Assembly: GCF_001557215.1 (NCBI RefSeq)
Contig: NZ_LSJM01000437.1
Coordinates: 1 to 14,686 of the forward strand
Source of the DNA: Sphingomonas sp. CCH9-E2
GTDB taxonomy: Bacteria > Pseudomonadota > Alphaproteobacteria > Sphingomonadales > Sphingomonadaceae
Direction: 5' to 3'
DNA length: 14,686 bases
Position 1 is the first letter of the stretch. Each line of letters opens with the position of its first letter. Under the pieces are notes generated by a model. That model was given only the letters and a program-made list of their open reading frames with translations, was not told the origin of the DNA and ran no database searches. Of the stretch, positions 6,889-14,686 are shown one piece after another. The position numbers and the translations under genes were made by a program.

Positions 6889-8664
6889 TTATTCGAACGG
6901 ATCGCCCACGGGCACGCCGCCGACGAACACCTGACGGCGCTGGACGGGGCGGACTTCGACCTGGCCTGCGTCCAGCCCGGCAATCGCCCGCGGATCCGAT
7001 ACGGCGTCGGTGGAAGACTTGGTCGCCTGGTCCGCATCGACCCATTTCCCATCAACCGGCATGTACCGCTTGACGGCGTCACTGCCCCCATAGCGCGCAC
7101 TTCTTACCACCCGACTCGGGGTGGCCGGCTCGGTGACAGGGGTAGCTTCGGGTTTGAATTCCGAATGCGCGAGCAGTACTGCCTCCTTGCCTTCCGACAG
7201 GAACACCAGCGTGCAGGGTTCACCGCGACATTCCCAGTTCTCGGCTATCGCTTCGCGCAACTCTGGCGGCAGCGGCGTTCCGGCGGGCAGGATACGAAGC
7301 GTCTTGTCGAGCGCCTCTTCGCGTACCGCCTGCGTGCCGTCCGGCGCGTCCCAGCGATACTCGGCTGTCGCGGCTTGGGTCGCCCCCTTTCGGATGGCGT
7401 CGTTCTTCGACGTCTTGAACCGCTCCAGCGCCTTTCGCCCCGGCTCGCCGAAATCGAACGCAAGCGCGCGCCAGTCGAATTTCTCCGGCGACACCTTACC
7501 GGACTCGAGCCGCGCGAGCTGATTGCGGGTCGAGATCGCGTTGAAGCTCGCCAGCGGCGTCGCCAGCAGCAGCGCGACGCCGCAGACGATCATCGCGAGA
7601 TGCAGGTTCGCGGGCCGCACCCGCTCCGCCCAGCCACCGCGTCCGCGGATCACGCTGGAGAGGTACGCGACCGCCACCACGCTCGCGATCACGACAAAGG
7701 TCAGGCCCCACAGCCGCTCCGGCGTGAAGCCATATTGCCCGATGCGCAGCCCGGTCGCGATCGCCGCAATCCCCACCAGCGGCAGTATCGCCACCGCCAG
7801 CACCAGCGCCGCCCAGCGCAGCACGCGGTTGCGCGGCGCATCGTCGCCACCATTGCCGATCACCGCATTGACCAGCAGGAGCGCCCCGACCGCGCAGGCA
7901 AGCAGGATCGGCGTCGTCGACTTGGTCGCCTCCCACAGCGGCTGAAGCCCGGTGAACGGCAGCGCGATCAGAAACAGCCCCAGTCCGACCGCCAGCACCG
8001 GCGCGAGCACCCCCAGCACCAGCATCGCGACATTCTGAAGCAACCCGACGATCCGCCGCTGTTCACGCAGCAGTGCGAGGCCCAGCCCGAATGCCAGCCC
8101 GACCAATCCGCGCCAGAACCACTCCTTATCGAGCAGGTCGCGCAGCAGCTTGATACCGATCAGGTCGAACAGCGCCGCCAGCAGAAAGGACAACAGCATC
8201 ACGACGCCAACGAACGCCCAGCTGAGGCACCACAGCACTGCATTAGTCCAGGCATGATCGTGCGCCAGCGGATAGGAGATGGGCCGAAACCCGCCCTCAC
8301 GCCCCGCCTGAAACAGCGGCGCCGCAATCCCGATGGCCAGCGCGAGGCAGACCAGCCGCCAGCCCTCGGTCGCGCTCCACCCCGATGTCGCCCCGTTAAA
8401 ATAGAGGATCAGTGCCGCCACCGCGCCGCAACCCAGCGCAAACGCCGCCGCGCGGATCAGGTCGGTCCGGATCACCACGAACCCGAACAGGATCGCCGAC
8501 ACGCTGACAAAGCTCAGCAGCGTGAGCCGGATCGCGCTGATCTCGGGCTGATAGCCGGTTCCGACGATCCAGTGCACGATCAGCCCTGCGGCCAAGCCCA
8601 GCCCGGCGAGGATCGGGGGCAATAGCGGCCAGCGCTCGTCCCGTTGTTCGACCGCTGCGCTCAT
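6889..8664 (-). CDS. DUF4153 family polytopic membrane protein
   Basis: The product is 591 residues from the ATG at 8664, which follows GAGGGGGCAGGGG; an in-frame ATG at 8709 is less well supported. About eleven hydrophobic segments occupy residues 14-376 (roughly 14-34, 44-66, 70-89, 103-119, 141-168, 185-199, 207-238, 251-270, 282-304, 318-338, 354-376). A soluble C-terminal region of about 215 residues follows, containing C-x4-C (WECRGEPCTL). Overall form, including the early IRLTLLSF stretch, is like DUF4153 membrane proteins of sphingomonads; the family has no established biochemical role. Its end is 43 bp before gatC on the same strand, and its start faces the DUF3089 gene across 112 bp. 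The family call is from memory of sequence pattern. Confidence 0.82.
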   Translation of the reverse strand: MSAAVEQRDERWPLLPPILAGLGLAAGLIVHWIVGTGYQPEISAIRLTLLSFVSVSAILFGFVVIRTDLIRAAAFALGCGAVAALILYFNGATSGWSATEGWRLVCLALAIGIAAPLFQAGREGGFRPISYPLAHDHAWTNAVLWCLSWAFVGVVMLLSFLLAALFDLIGIKLLRDLLDKEWFWRGLVGLAFGLGLALLREQRRIVGLLQNVAMLVLGVLAPVLAVGLGLFLIALPFTGLQPLWEATKSTTPILLACAVGALLLVNAVIGNGGDDAPRNRVLRWAALVLAVAILPLVGIAAIATGLRIGQYGFTPERLWGLTFVVIASVVAVAYLSSVIRGRGGWAERVRPANLHLAMIVCGVALLLATPLASFNAISTRNQLARLESGKVSPEKFDWRALAFDFGEPGRKALERFKTSKNDAIRKGATQAATAEYRWDAPDGTQAVREEALDKTLRILPAGTPLPPELREAIAENWECRGEPCTLVFLSEGKEAVLLAHSEFKPEATPVTEPATPSRVVRSARYGGSDAVKRYMPVDGKWVDADQATKSSTDAVSDPRAIAGLDAGQVEVRPVQRRQVFVGGVPVGDPFE

Positions 8665-8776
8665 CCCCTGCCCCCTCGTGATCGTTTGCCAAGCTTGCAT
8701 CCTTCGCAACCATCGCGCAACGGAAAGCGATTGCCCGGCAGCTCTTCATGCTGCATTGCACAATGGAGAGGCCCGA

Positions 8777-9928
8777 GTGGCACGCAAGTTCCTCTATATC
8801 GTGGCGGTGTTGATCGTGCTCGCGCTTGCAGCGACCTTTGCGTACCGGATCTGGGGTGTGGAACTGCTGCGGCAGGCCATGGTCCCCGGCGGTCGCTTCG
8901 AATCACAGGCGGCGCTTCCCGTCGACAGCTACACCCGCGCCGACATGTGGCTGGCTCGCCCCGACAAGCCGGGCAACCCCGCGCTATGGACGCCAAAGGG
9001 GATCCAGCCTGCCGACAAGCCCGAAGCGGCGGTGTTCTTCCTTCATCCGACCTCCTACCTCAACCGCGCAAAGTGGAATGCGCCGCTGGATGACAAGGAG
9101 GCGAACGACCGCGCCAACCTATTCCTGCGCGGCCAGGCGAGCGCGTTCAACGGCGCGGGGGCGATCTGGGCGCCGCGCTATCGTCAGGCGACGTTCGGCG
9201 CGTTCCTCACGACGAAGGCGGATGCGCAACAGGCGCTCGACCTCGCATATCGGGATGTCACCGCCGCGTTTGACCAGTTCCTCAAAGAGGCAGGCGACCG
9301 CCCGATCATCCTCGCCGGACACAGCCAGGGCGCCCTGCACCTCACCCGCCTGCTGCGCGATCGCATCGCGAGCAAGCCGCTCGCAAAGCGCATCGTCGCG
9401 GCGTACGTCGTGGGCTGGCCGGTGTCGCAGAGTTCCGACCTGCCCGCACTGGGCCTTCCCGAATGCACCGCCGCCGACCAGATCGGCTGCATTCTGTCGT
9501 GGCAGAGCTTCGCCGATCCAGCCGATCCGTCGCTGATCCTCGACACCTTCGACGCCTCGCCCGGCTTCACCGGTGCGCCGCGCAAGGGCACGACGATGGT
9601 CTGCACCAACCCCGTCACCGGCGCTCCGGCCGCAAAGGACGCGGCGATGTTCGAAGTCGGCAACCTGCTTCCGGCGTCCGACCTGTCCTCGGCCACGCTG
9701 GCGAAGAGCCAGACGACGCTACGCTGCGATGGTCGCGGCTTCCTGCTGCTCGGGACAGTGCCGCAGGGGGTTGGCGGGCGCTATGTCCTGCCCGGCAACA
9801 ACTATCATGTGTTCGATTACACGCTGTTCTGGAGCGATGTCCGCGCCGACGCCGAACGGCGGCTGACCGCCTATCGCACGCGGCGCAGCAGCTGGATCGA
9901 CTTCTTTTCACGCCGGGCGGTGGGATGA
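8777..9928 (+). CDS. DUF3089 domain protein, membrane-anchored alpha/beta-hydrolase-like
   Basis: The start is GTG at 8777, preceded by GGAGAGG; it gives an N terminus beginning [20 protein letters not shown], a signal anchor. No in-frame ATG offers as good a site. The 383-residue protein has FFLHPTSY (87-94), the nucleophile elbow GHSQG (181-185, S183), and a late [12 protein letters not shown] stretch (341-352) whose H344 may be the catalytic His. These fit the DUF3089 family within the alpha/beta-hydrolase fold. The catalytic domain should face the periplasm. Substrate is unknown; an ester is likely on fold grounds. Its TGA overlaps the ruvX ATG (ATGA), so the two are probably co-translated. 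Hypothetical export or lipase functions cannot be distinguished from sequence. Confidence 0.85.
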   Translation: MARKFLYIVAVLIVLALAATFAYRIWGVELLRQAMVPGGRFESQAALPVDSYTRADMWLARPDKPGNPALWTPKGIQPADKPEAAVFFLHPTSYLNRAKWNAPLDDKEANDRANLFLRGQASAFNGAGAIWAPRYRQATFGAFLTTKADAQQALDLAYRDVTAAFDQFLKEAGDRPIILAGHSQGALHLTRLLRDRIASKPLAKRIVAAYVVGWPVSQSSDLPALGLPECTAADQIGCILSWQSFADPADPSLILDTFDASPGFTGAPRKGTTMVCTNPVTGAPAAKDAAMFEVGNLLPASDLSSATLAKSQTTLRCDGRGFLLLGTVPQGVGGRYVLPGNNYHVFDYTLFWSDVRADAERRLTAYRTRRSSWIDFFSRRAVG

Positions 9929-10386
9929 TCACCACCGACGCGGCAGCGTTCCGCGATGCCCTGCCCGACGGCGGGCGGCTGCTCGGCCTCGATGTCGGGA
10001 CCAAGACGATCGGGACGGCGTTGTGCGACGCCGGCTGGTCCTTCGCCAGCCCCGCGCATCTGATCAAGCGCACCAAATTCACCGCCGACAAGGCCGAACT
10101 GGCGACGCTGATCGGTCAGCAACAGGTCAAGGGGCTGGTGATCGGCCTGCCCCTCAACCTCGACGGCACCGACAGCCCGCGCACCCAATCGACCCGCGCC
10201 TTTGCCCGCAATCTGGCCGACCTCGACCTCCCCATCTTCCTGTGGGACGAACGCTGGTCCACCGCAGCGGTCGAGCGCCAGATGATCGCCGAAGACCTCT
10301 CGCGCGCCAAACGTGCCGAACGGGTCGACAAACTCGCGGCCAGCTACATCCTGCAAGGCGCGATCGACGCGCTGGCGACGGGTTAA
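9925..10386 (+). CDS. ruvX: RuvX/YqgF family nuclease (pre-16S rRNA processing; Holliday-junction resolvase-like)
   Basis: This 153-residue RNase H-fold protein has the usual YqgF length. Visible motifs are [14 protein letters not shown] with the first catalytic Asp, [30 protein letters not shown] with the DER acid pair, and [16 protein letters not shown] with the last Asp. The family matures the 5' end of 16S rRNA in E. coli and was first annotated as a putative Holliday-junction resolvase. The start ATG overlaps the TGA of the DUF3089 gene by four bases; longer in-frame starts would run inside that gene. Its TAA overlaps the convergent gene's TAA within one TTAA (10383-10386). Confidence 0.95.
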   Translation: MITTDAAAFRDALPDGGRLLGLDVGTKTIGTALCDAGWSFASPAHLIKRTKFTADKAELATLIGQQQVKGLVIGLPLNLDGTDSPRTQSTRAFARNLADLDLPIFLWDERWSTAAVERQMIAEDLSRAKRAERVDKLAASYILQGAIDALATG

Positions 10387-11207
10387 GCTCCGACTTCGCG
10401 CGGCCGCACCAGTCCGCCGCGATCGAAGCGCGCGATCAGTCCGTCCAACGTCCGCGCCGCCATCTCCCCGCGCGGTCGGCTGCGATAGTCGGGCGAGTCG
10501 GGGTCGGCGAGTTGCAGGCGTTGGCCGAAGCGCTGGACATCGGTCGCCAGCGTCTCGGCATGCTCGGCAGCCGCAGCTAGCCTTGCCCCCCGCGTCCCGG
10601 ATCGCATCCGCCGCCCCAGCCGGTGCAGAACGCCGCGATTGGTCGCGGCCGCGGTCGCGAATGAATCGCTCTGCCGCTGCAGGTCCTCGAGATAGCGGAA
10701 CGACACCACCTGGCCCGGCTGAAAGCCAAGCTGGTCGTCGCCATACGCGACATTGCTGCCCACCCGCACCGCCGCCTCGCGCAGATACAGCGCGGTGACT
10801 TCGCGCATCGCCGATGCCGCAGCATCGCAAAACTGCGTCGTCGCCAGAATGGCCGGTGCCGTCCGCGCATCCACCGCATGGCCGAGGATCGCGCATGTGT
10901 GGCGCAGCTGGCCCGCAACCTCGGCCTGCCGCGCGATCGCCCGCCGGACCCGGGTCAACCGCTCCAGCGGCGAAGCGTGATTCTCGCGGAACAATTCCCG
11001 CGACAGGGCGACCGCCGCCTGCGCCGTCTCGGCATGCGCTTCAAGCGCGGCATCGAGCAGCAGCGTGCGCAGCCCCGCCCAGCGCCACCGGTCGACGATC
11101 CAGCTCCATAGCGGCACCGCGACGACCAGCAAGGCGACCTGCGCCGCCATGACCGCAATCACCAGCGCCGGCGCACCGGCCAGCCATGTCTGCCATTGTC
11201 CCAGCAT
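10383..11207 (-). CDS. Membrane-anchored protein of unknown function, 274 residues
   Basis: The ATG at 11207 follows GGGGGGA at good spacing; an in-frame ATG at 11264 has no such site. One N-terminal membrane segment covers about residues 11-33 ([20 protein letters not shown] and on), followed by [10 protein letters not shown]. The rest is largely helical and rich in Ala and Arg (about 45-235), with a [18 protein letters not shown] stretch in the middle and a charged C terminus. I recognise no domain. The gene is divergent from pyrB across 101 bp and converges on ruvX, sharing the TTAA stop overlap. Length, a single frame without interruption and a good ribosome binding site support a real gene. 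It could be a scaffold or sensor-like protein, but nothing seen decides this. Confidence 0.75.
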   Translation of the reverse strand: MLGQWQTWLAGAPALVIAVMAAQVALLVVAVPLWSWIVDRWRWAGLRTLLLDAALEAHAETAQAAVALSRELFRENHASPLERLTRVRRAIARQAEVAGQLRHTCAILGHAVDARTAPAILATTQFCDAAASAMREVTALYLREAAVRVGSNVAYGDDQLGFQPGQVVSFRYLEDLQRQSDSFATAAATNRGVLHRLGRRMRSGTRGARLAAAAEHAETLATDVQRFGQRLQLADPDSPDYRSRPRGEMAARTLDGLIARFDRGGLVRPREVGA

Positions 11208-11275
11208 CACGTCCCCCCGGCTCGCGATTCTGCATCGGATAGGGGCAAATTGCTTCAAGTGCACGACTCCTTGCG

Positions 11276-11293
11276 CGCCCCGCCCCGCCCCGC
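11276..11293. repeat. Short tandem repeat CGCCC in the pyrB leader
   Basis: Three full copies of CGCCC and a partial fourth lie in tandem, ending 15 bp before the pyrB ATG. They occupy the usual leader position, and the bases after them (TAACCGGCAGCTTTA) lack a clear Shine-Dalgarno. The repeat may simply be GC-rich slippage. Confidence 0.5.
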
Positions 11294-11308
11294 TAACCGG
11301 CAGCTTTA

Positions 11309-12301
11309 ATGCAACCGCCGATCGATCATCGCCCCGGCGCCCAGATTCAGGGGCGCGCCGTGTTTCCGCACGCGCACCTGACGGGCATTTCCGGGCTTCA
11401 GCCGCACGAAATCCTGTTCCTGCTCGACGAGGCAGAACAATGGATCGAGGCGAACCGCAACCGCGCGCCGGGCGACCATCGGCTCGACGGGCTGACGCAG
11501 ATCAACGCCTTTTTCGAGAACTCGACCCGCACGCTGCTGAGCTTCGAGATCGCGGGCAAGCGGCTCGGCGCGGACGTCGTCAACATGCACGCCGCGCAGT
11601 CGAGCGTGAAGAAGGGCGAGACGCTGATCGACACCGCGATGACGCTCAACGCAATGCGCGCCGACGTGATCGTGATCCGCCACATGAGCTCGGGCGCGGT
11701 GCAGCTGATCGCCGACAAGGTCGATTGCCCCGTGCTCAACGCCGGGGACGGCAGCCATGAGCATCCCACCCAGGCATTGCTCGACGCACTGACCATCCGC
11801 CGCCGCCGGGGCAGCATCGCACATCAGCGCGTGGTGATCTGCGGCGACATCCTGCACAGCCGCGTCGCGCGCTCCAACATCCTCGCGCTCACCGCATTGG
11901 CCGCAGAGGTGCGCGTGGTCGCCCCCTCGACGCTGATGCCCGCCGCGATCGAGAAGATGCACGTGACCCCCTTCACCGATTTCGATGCGGCGCTGGAGGG
12001 CGCGGACGTGGTAATGATGCTGCGGCTTCAGAATGAACGCATGTCGGGCGCCTACATCCCGTCGACCCGCGAGTATCACCTCAATTACGGCCTGACGCTC
12101 GAACGGCTGAAGCGCGCCAAGCCCGATGCGCTGGTGATGCACCCCGGCCCGATGAACCGCGGGGTCGAGATCGATTCAGCCGTGGCTGACCTGCCCGGTC
12201 GCTCGGCGATCACCGAACAGGTCGAGATGGGCGTCGCGGTGCGCATGGCGTGCCTCGACGTGCTGACCCGCCGCGCGCGCGGCGTGGAGGGCTGGGCATG
12301 A
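11309..12301 (+). CDS. pyrB: Aspartate carbamoyltransferase catalytic subunit
   Basis: PyrB condenses carbamoyl phosphate and aspartate to carbamoyl-aspartate in pyrimidine synthesis. The 330-residue protein has the carbamoyl-phosphate motif FENSTRT (69-75), the S-x-x-KGET loop contributed by the neighbouring subunit ([12 protein letters not shown], 98-109), IRHMSSGA (123-130), HPTQALLD (152-159) and [11 protein letters not shown] near the C terminus. All catalytic motifs look intact. No pyrI-like regulatory gene is present; instead the next gene is a dihydroorotase homologue whose ATG overlaps this stop (ATGA). This matches the ATCase class built as a complex with an active or inactive dihydroorotase. 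The ATG at 11309 has no strong Shine-Dalgarno. An earlier in-frame start is not evident. Confidence 0.96.
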   Translation: MQPPIDHRPGAQIQGRAVFPHAHLTGISGLQPHEILFLLDEAEQWIEANRNRAPGDHRLDGLTQINAFFENSTRTLLSFEIAGKRLGADVVNMHAAQSSVKKGETLIDTAMTLNAMRADVIVIRHMSSGAVQLIADKVDCPVLNAGDGSHEHPTQALLDALTIRRRRGSIAHQRVVICGDILHSRVARSNILALTALAAEVRVVAPSTLMPAAIEKMHVTPFTDFDAALEGADVVMMLRLQNERMSGAYIPSTREYHLNYGLTLERLKRAKPDALVMHPGPMNRGVEIDSAVADLPGRSAITEQVEMGVAVRMACLDVLTRRARGVEGWA

Positions 12302-13506
12302 ACCGCATCTTCCGAAACGCCCGTCTGATCTGTCCCGCGGGTGGCGAGCGCAGCGGCGACCTGTTCGTCGCGGACGAGCGGATCGTCGAGTCTGCCCCCG
12401 ACGGTGCCGAGGTGATCGACTGCGGTGGCAAGCTGCTCGCCCCTGCCCTCACTGACCTCGGCGTCTTCGCAATGGACAAGGCGGCGTGCCGCGCCGGCGG
12501 GATTGCGCGCGTTGGCCTGATGCCAGACCAGTCGCCCGTGCTCGACGGCCCAGGCCTGGTCCAGCGCGCCGCGGACATGGGCAAGCCGGAGCTGTGGGTC
12601 CACCCGATCGCCGCCGCAACGCGCGGGCTGGAGGGTGTGGACCTCGCCGAATATGCCACCAACGCCGACGCCGGTGCGCGCGCCGTGGGCACCGGGCGCG
12701 GGTGGATCGCGGATAGCGGCGTGATGCGCCGCGTGCTCGCCTATGCGCGCGATTGCGGGCTGGTGGTCATCTCCCACCCGGAGGACGCCGGGCTGACCCG
12801 CAATGCGGTAGCGACCGAAGGCGAGACCGCGACCCTCCTTGGCCTCCCCGCCGCCCCCGCGATTGCCGAGGCGCTGGCGGTTCAGCGCGACCTGACACTC
12901 GCCGAAGCGACCGGTGCTGCGATCCATTTCCGCCAACTGACCACCGCAGCCGCGTTCGACCTGGTGCGGGCGGCCAAGGCGCGCGGGTTGCGCGTCACCT
13001 GTGGCATCACCCCGGCGCATTTGCTGCTGTCCGACATCAACCTGTCCGACTTCCGCACCTTCGCACGCCTCTCGCCCCCGCTGCGCGACGACAGCGACCG
13101 CCTGGCCGCACTCGCAGCGTTGACGGACGGGACGATCGATGTGCTGTGCTCGGGCCACGATCCGCGCGGGCCGGAGGAAAAGCGCTTGCCCTTCGCGGAC
13201 GCAACGCCGGGCATGGCGGGTGCGGCGACGGTGCTGACGCTCGGTCTGGGACTGGTTCGCGACGGTCATCTGACGCTCGACCGCCTGTTCGCGCTCGTCG
13301 CGCGTAACCCTGCACAGATCCTCGGCATCGACACCGGCACGCTCGCGCCGGGCATGCCCGCGGACCTGGTGCTGGTCGATCCCGAAGCGCCGTGGCAGAT
13401 CGTCGCGGACACCATGCCGGGCAAGGCGGGCAACACCCCGTTCGATGGCCTGCCGGTTCAGGGCAAGGCGCTGCGCCTGTTCAAGGGCGGCAGCGAGGTT
13501 CGCTGA
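12298..13506 (+). CDS. pyrC': Dihydroorotase-like protein, probably catalytically inactive partner of PyrB
   Basis: This 402-residue amidohydrolase aligns along its length with class I dihydroorotase, but key residues are missing. Where the family has D-x-H-x-H after the first strand, this protein has D53-L-G-V-F57, so both metal histidines are lost. The I-H-x-x-H-x-S-T motif reads IHFRQLTT (Q213 for the His), and A-T-D-H-A-P-H reads CSGHDPR (284-290, G286 for the catalytic Asp). H160 (ISHPED), D139 (ADSG) and the TPAHLLLSD stretch remain. The ATG overlaps the pyrB stop by four bases. In Pseudomonas an inactive dihydroorotase of this type is needed to assemble active aspartate carbamoyltransferase, and a similar structural role is inferred here. 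A separate active pyrC should exist elsewhere. Annotation pipelines may call this gene simply dihydroorotase. Confidence 0.9.
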   Translation: MNRIFRNARLICPAGGERSGDLFVADERIVESAPDGAEVIDCGGKLLAPALTDLGVFAMDKAACRAGGIARVGLMPDQSPVLDGPGLVQRAADMGKPELWVHPIAAATRGLEGVDLAEYATNADAGARAVGTGRGWIADSGVMRRVLAYARDCGLVVISHPEDAGLTRNAVATEGETATLLGLPAAPAIAEALAVQRDLTLAEATGAAIHFRQLTTAAAFDLVRAAKARGLRVTCGITPAHLLLSDINLSDFRTFARLSPPLRDDSDRLAALAALTDGTIDVLCSGHDPRGPEEKRLPFADATPGMAGAATVLTLGLGLVRDGHLTLDRLFALVARNPAQILGIDTGTLAPGMPADLVLVDPEAPWQIVADTMPGKAGNTPFDGLPVQGKALRLFKGGSEVR

Positions 13507-13512
13507 ATCGAA

Positions 13513-13538
13513 AAGGGCCGGGAGCGACCCCGGCCCTT
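13513..13538. terminator. Intrinsic terminator between pyrC' and the SPOR gene, possibly bidirectional
   Basis: AAGGGCCGGG, a 6-nt loop AGCGAC and CCCGGCCCTT form a perfect 10-bp stem located between two convergent genes. On the minus strand the stem runs into CCCTTTTCG, a short T-run suited to ending the SPOR gene transcript. On the plus strand the stem is followed by GCTCTTCC, a weaker T-rich run, so it may also serve pyrBC'. Confidence 0.85.
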
Positions 13539-13557
13539 GCTCTTCCAGTCATTTGGT

Positions 13558-14686
13558 TCAGCGCGACGCGCTGCGCACCCATCCCGCCGGCTTGTCGCCC
13601 GCAGCGGTGCGCACGAAGCAGCTGCCACCGTCGCCGCGCACTTCGCGGCACAACGCATCGGCATCGGCGCGCGACAGGCCACCGACCGCCAGCCGCTGGA
13701 ACGCGCCCGCCTTGGTCGAGATGCTGGCGCTTGCCGGGGTCAGGCTCTTGAGCTGCGGCGTGCGGCGTACCATTCGGCCCCATGCGTCGCGGGCAACGCC
13801 GATGCTGTCATAGGCGCCGAGCTGGACATACCAGCTGCCCTTGGCAAAGCGCTGGGTCGACGGCACGTCCATGCGGACCGGCTTGGTCGCACCCACGCTG
13901 GCGACCGAGGTTTCGGCGCGCACGGCGCGAGCCGGGATCGCCTGAACGATCTCCTGTCGCGGGGCGAACACCACCTGCTGGCCGCTCGGCGCAGTGATCG
14001 ACGGCCCTTGCGCGACTTCGGCTGCCGCAACATCGACGCTCGTCGCGGCTACCGCAGCGACCGCCTCGACCGGCGCGGCGCCGGGCATATAGGTTTCGAC
14101 CGGATCCGCGACCTGTGCCGCCGCGACCGCGCTCGTCATCGAATGCGCCAGCGCCAGCCGCTCGGGCTGGCCCTTGTCGGCGATCGGCGTGACGCCGAGC
14201 AGCGACGCGACCTGATCATAGGCGTTCTGCGGGCGGGCAAAGCTCGCCCACTGCATCATGCGGCCATCGACCTGATCGGGCGACAGGTCGAGCGCAGCAA
14301 TCGCCCGCGCCTGCGGCCACTGGCCCGCGAGCGCAAGGCTGAGCGCGAGGTTCTGGCGCGTCTTGGCATCGGCACCCGGCTGGCGCGCGATCTCCATCAG
14401 CAGCGCGACCGCGCCCGCGGGATCGCCCGCCAGCGCCATGGCGAGTCCGCGATCGCTCGCCGGGATGGTCGCGCTATGCGTCGCCAGCGTCTGGCGCGCC
14501 ACGTCCCACTCGCCGGTAGCGATCTGTGCCAGCGCGAGGTTGAGCGCGGTGCGGCCATTGGCCGGGTCGAGCGACAGCGCCTCGTTCAGTGCCTGCGCCG
14601 CCGACACGAAGCGGCCCGCGAACAGATAGGTTTCGCCGAGCAGCTTGCGATATTCACCGTTGCGCGGGTCGAGCGTGACAGCCGCC
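13558..14686 (-). CDS. TPR repeat and SPOR domain protein (5' end outside window)
   Basis: The frame is open to the right edge, so the N terminus is missing. The first visible codons give TPR-like sequence (LDPRNGEYRKLLGETYLFAG, then the related NEALSLDPANGRTALNLALA), two repeats with the usual LDP-x-N spacing. A helical middle and an Ala/Val/Pro-rich linker follow. The C-terminal ~80 residues form a SPOR domain, with WYVQLGAYDS at its start and RADADALCREV in its second half. SPOR domains bind denuded septal peptidoglycan, and TPRs mediate protein contacts, so an envelope protein at the division site is likely. A GTG at 14607 could look like a start, but TPR sequence continues past it. A terminator follows the stop. 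Confidence 0.9.
   Translation of the reverse strand, partial: AAVTLDPRNGEYRKLLGETYLFAGRFVSAAQALNEALSLDPANGRTALNLALAQIATGEWDVARQTLATHSATIPASDRGLAMALAGDPAGAVALLMEIARQPGADAKTRQNLALSLALAGQWPQARAIAALDLSPDQVDGRMMQWASFARPQNAYDQVASLLGVTPIADKGQPERLALAHSMTSAVAAAQVADPVETYMPGAAPVEAVAAVAATSVDVAAAEVAQGPSITAPSGQQVVFAPRQEIVQAIPARAVRAETSVASVGATKPVRMDVPSTQRFAKGSWYVQLGAYDSIGVARDAWGRMVRRTPQLKSLTPASASISTKAGAFQRLAVGGLSRADADALCREVRGDGGSCFVRTAAGDKPAGWVRSASR

Noticed and set aside
6277..8625. A 782-codon open frame on the plus strand, antisense to gatA, gatC and the DUF4153 gene
   Set aside because: It crosses two gene boundaries on the other strand, its product is Arg/Gln/Asp/Pro-rich without domains, and the minus-strand genes are clearly real. 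Long antisense frames are expected in high-GC DNA with strong third-position GC bias.
12085..13269. A 394-codon minus-strand open frame antisense to pyrB and pyrC'
   Set aside because: Composition is Arg/Gly/Ala-rich and domain-free, and it lies opposite two well-supported genes; treated as a shadow.
12298..13506. Calling this gene an active dihydroorotase
   Set aside because: The metal-binding HxH, a further ligand His and the catalytic Asp are absent, so catalytic activity is unlikely.

Overview
The window looks like a GC-rich alphaproteobacterial chromosome, most likely a sphingomonad. This rests on recognisable protein sequences (RodA, GatCAB, the PyrB/pseudo-dihydroorotase pair, DUF4153 and DUF3089 proteins, a TPR-SPOR protein) and on roughly 65-72% GC in the lines I counted by hand. 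No database search was possible. Most of the window is core housekeeping DNA. I see no integrase, transposase, CRISPR array or rRNA gene.

Layout, left to right. Positions 1-1174 hold the last codons of an upstream gene (probably mrdA, PBP2) overlapping rodA by ATGA: the elongasome cell-wall pair. A tRNA-Lys(CTT) follows, with a candidate promoter. Next comes a 61-residue, 41% proline small ORF. From about 1689 to 3129 lie two minus-strand genes for exported proteins of unknown function. Their base composition drops to about 48-60% GC in the lines sampled, and this is the most accessory-looking part of the window. A 66-residue acidic ORF separates them from gatCAB.

Positions 3618-6845 hold gatC-gatA-gatB on the minus strand, tightly coupled (TAATG at the C/A junction, one base between A and B). 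They encode the amidotransferase that makes Gln-tRNA(Gln) from Glu-tRNA(Gln), and possibly Asn-tRNA(Asn). Upstream on the same strand is a large DUF4153 membrane protein. Divergent from it is a DUF3089 alpha/beta-hydrolase-like protein whose stop overlaps the start of ruvX/yqgF. ruvX converges on an unknown membrane-anchored protein, and the two stop codons share one TTAA.

Positions 11309-13506 hold pyrB (aspartate carbamoyltransferase), overlapped by four bases with a dihydroorotase homologue. That homologue has lost the HxH metal motif, another metal-ligand His and the catalytic Asp. It is therefore almost certainly a pseudo-dihydroorotase that partners PyrB structurally, as known in Pseudomonas. 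A strong hairpin terminator separates it from a minus-strand TPR-SPOR protein that runs off the right edge.

No new multi-gene system is convincingly visible. The best leads are the low-GC exported-protein pair, with an RNA hairpin over its ribosome binding site, and the pyrB/pseudo-dihydroorotase pair.
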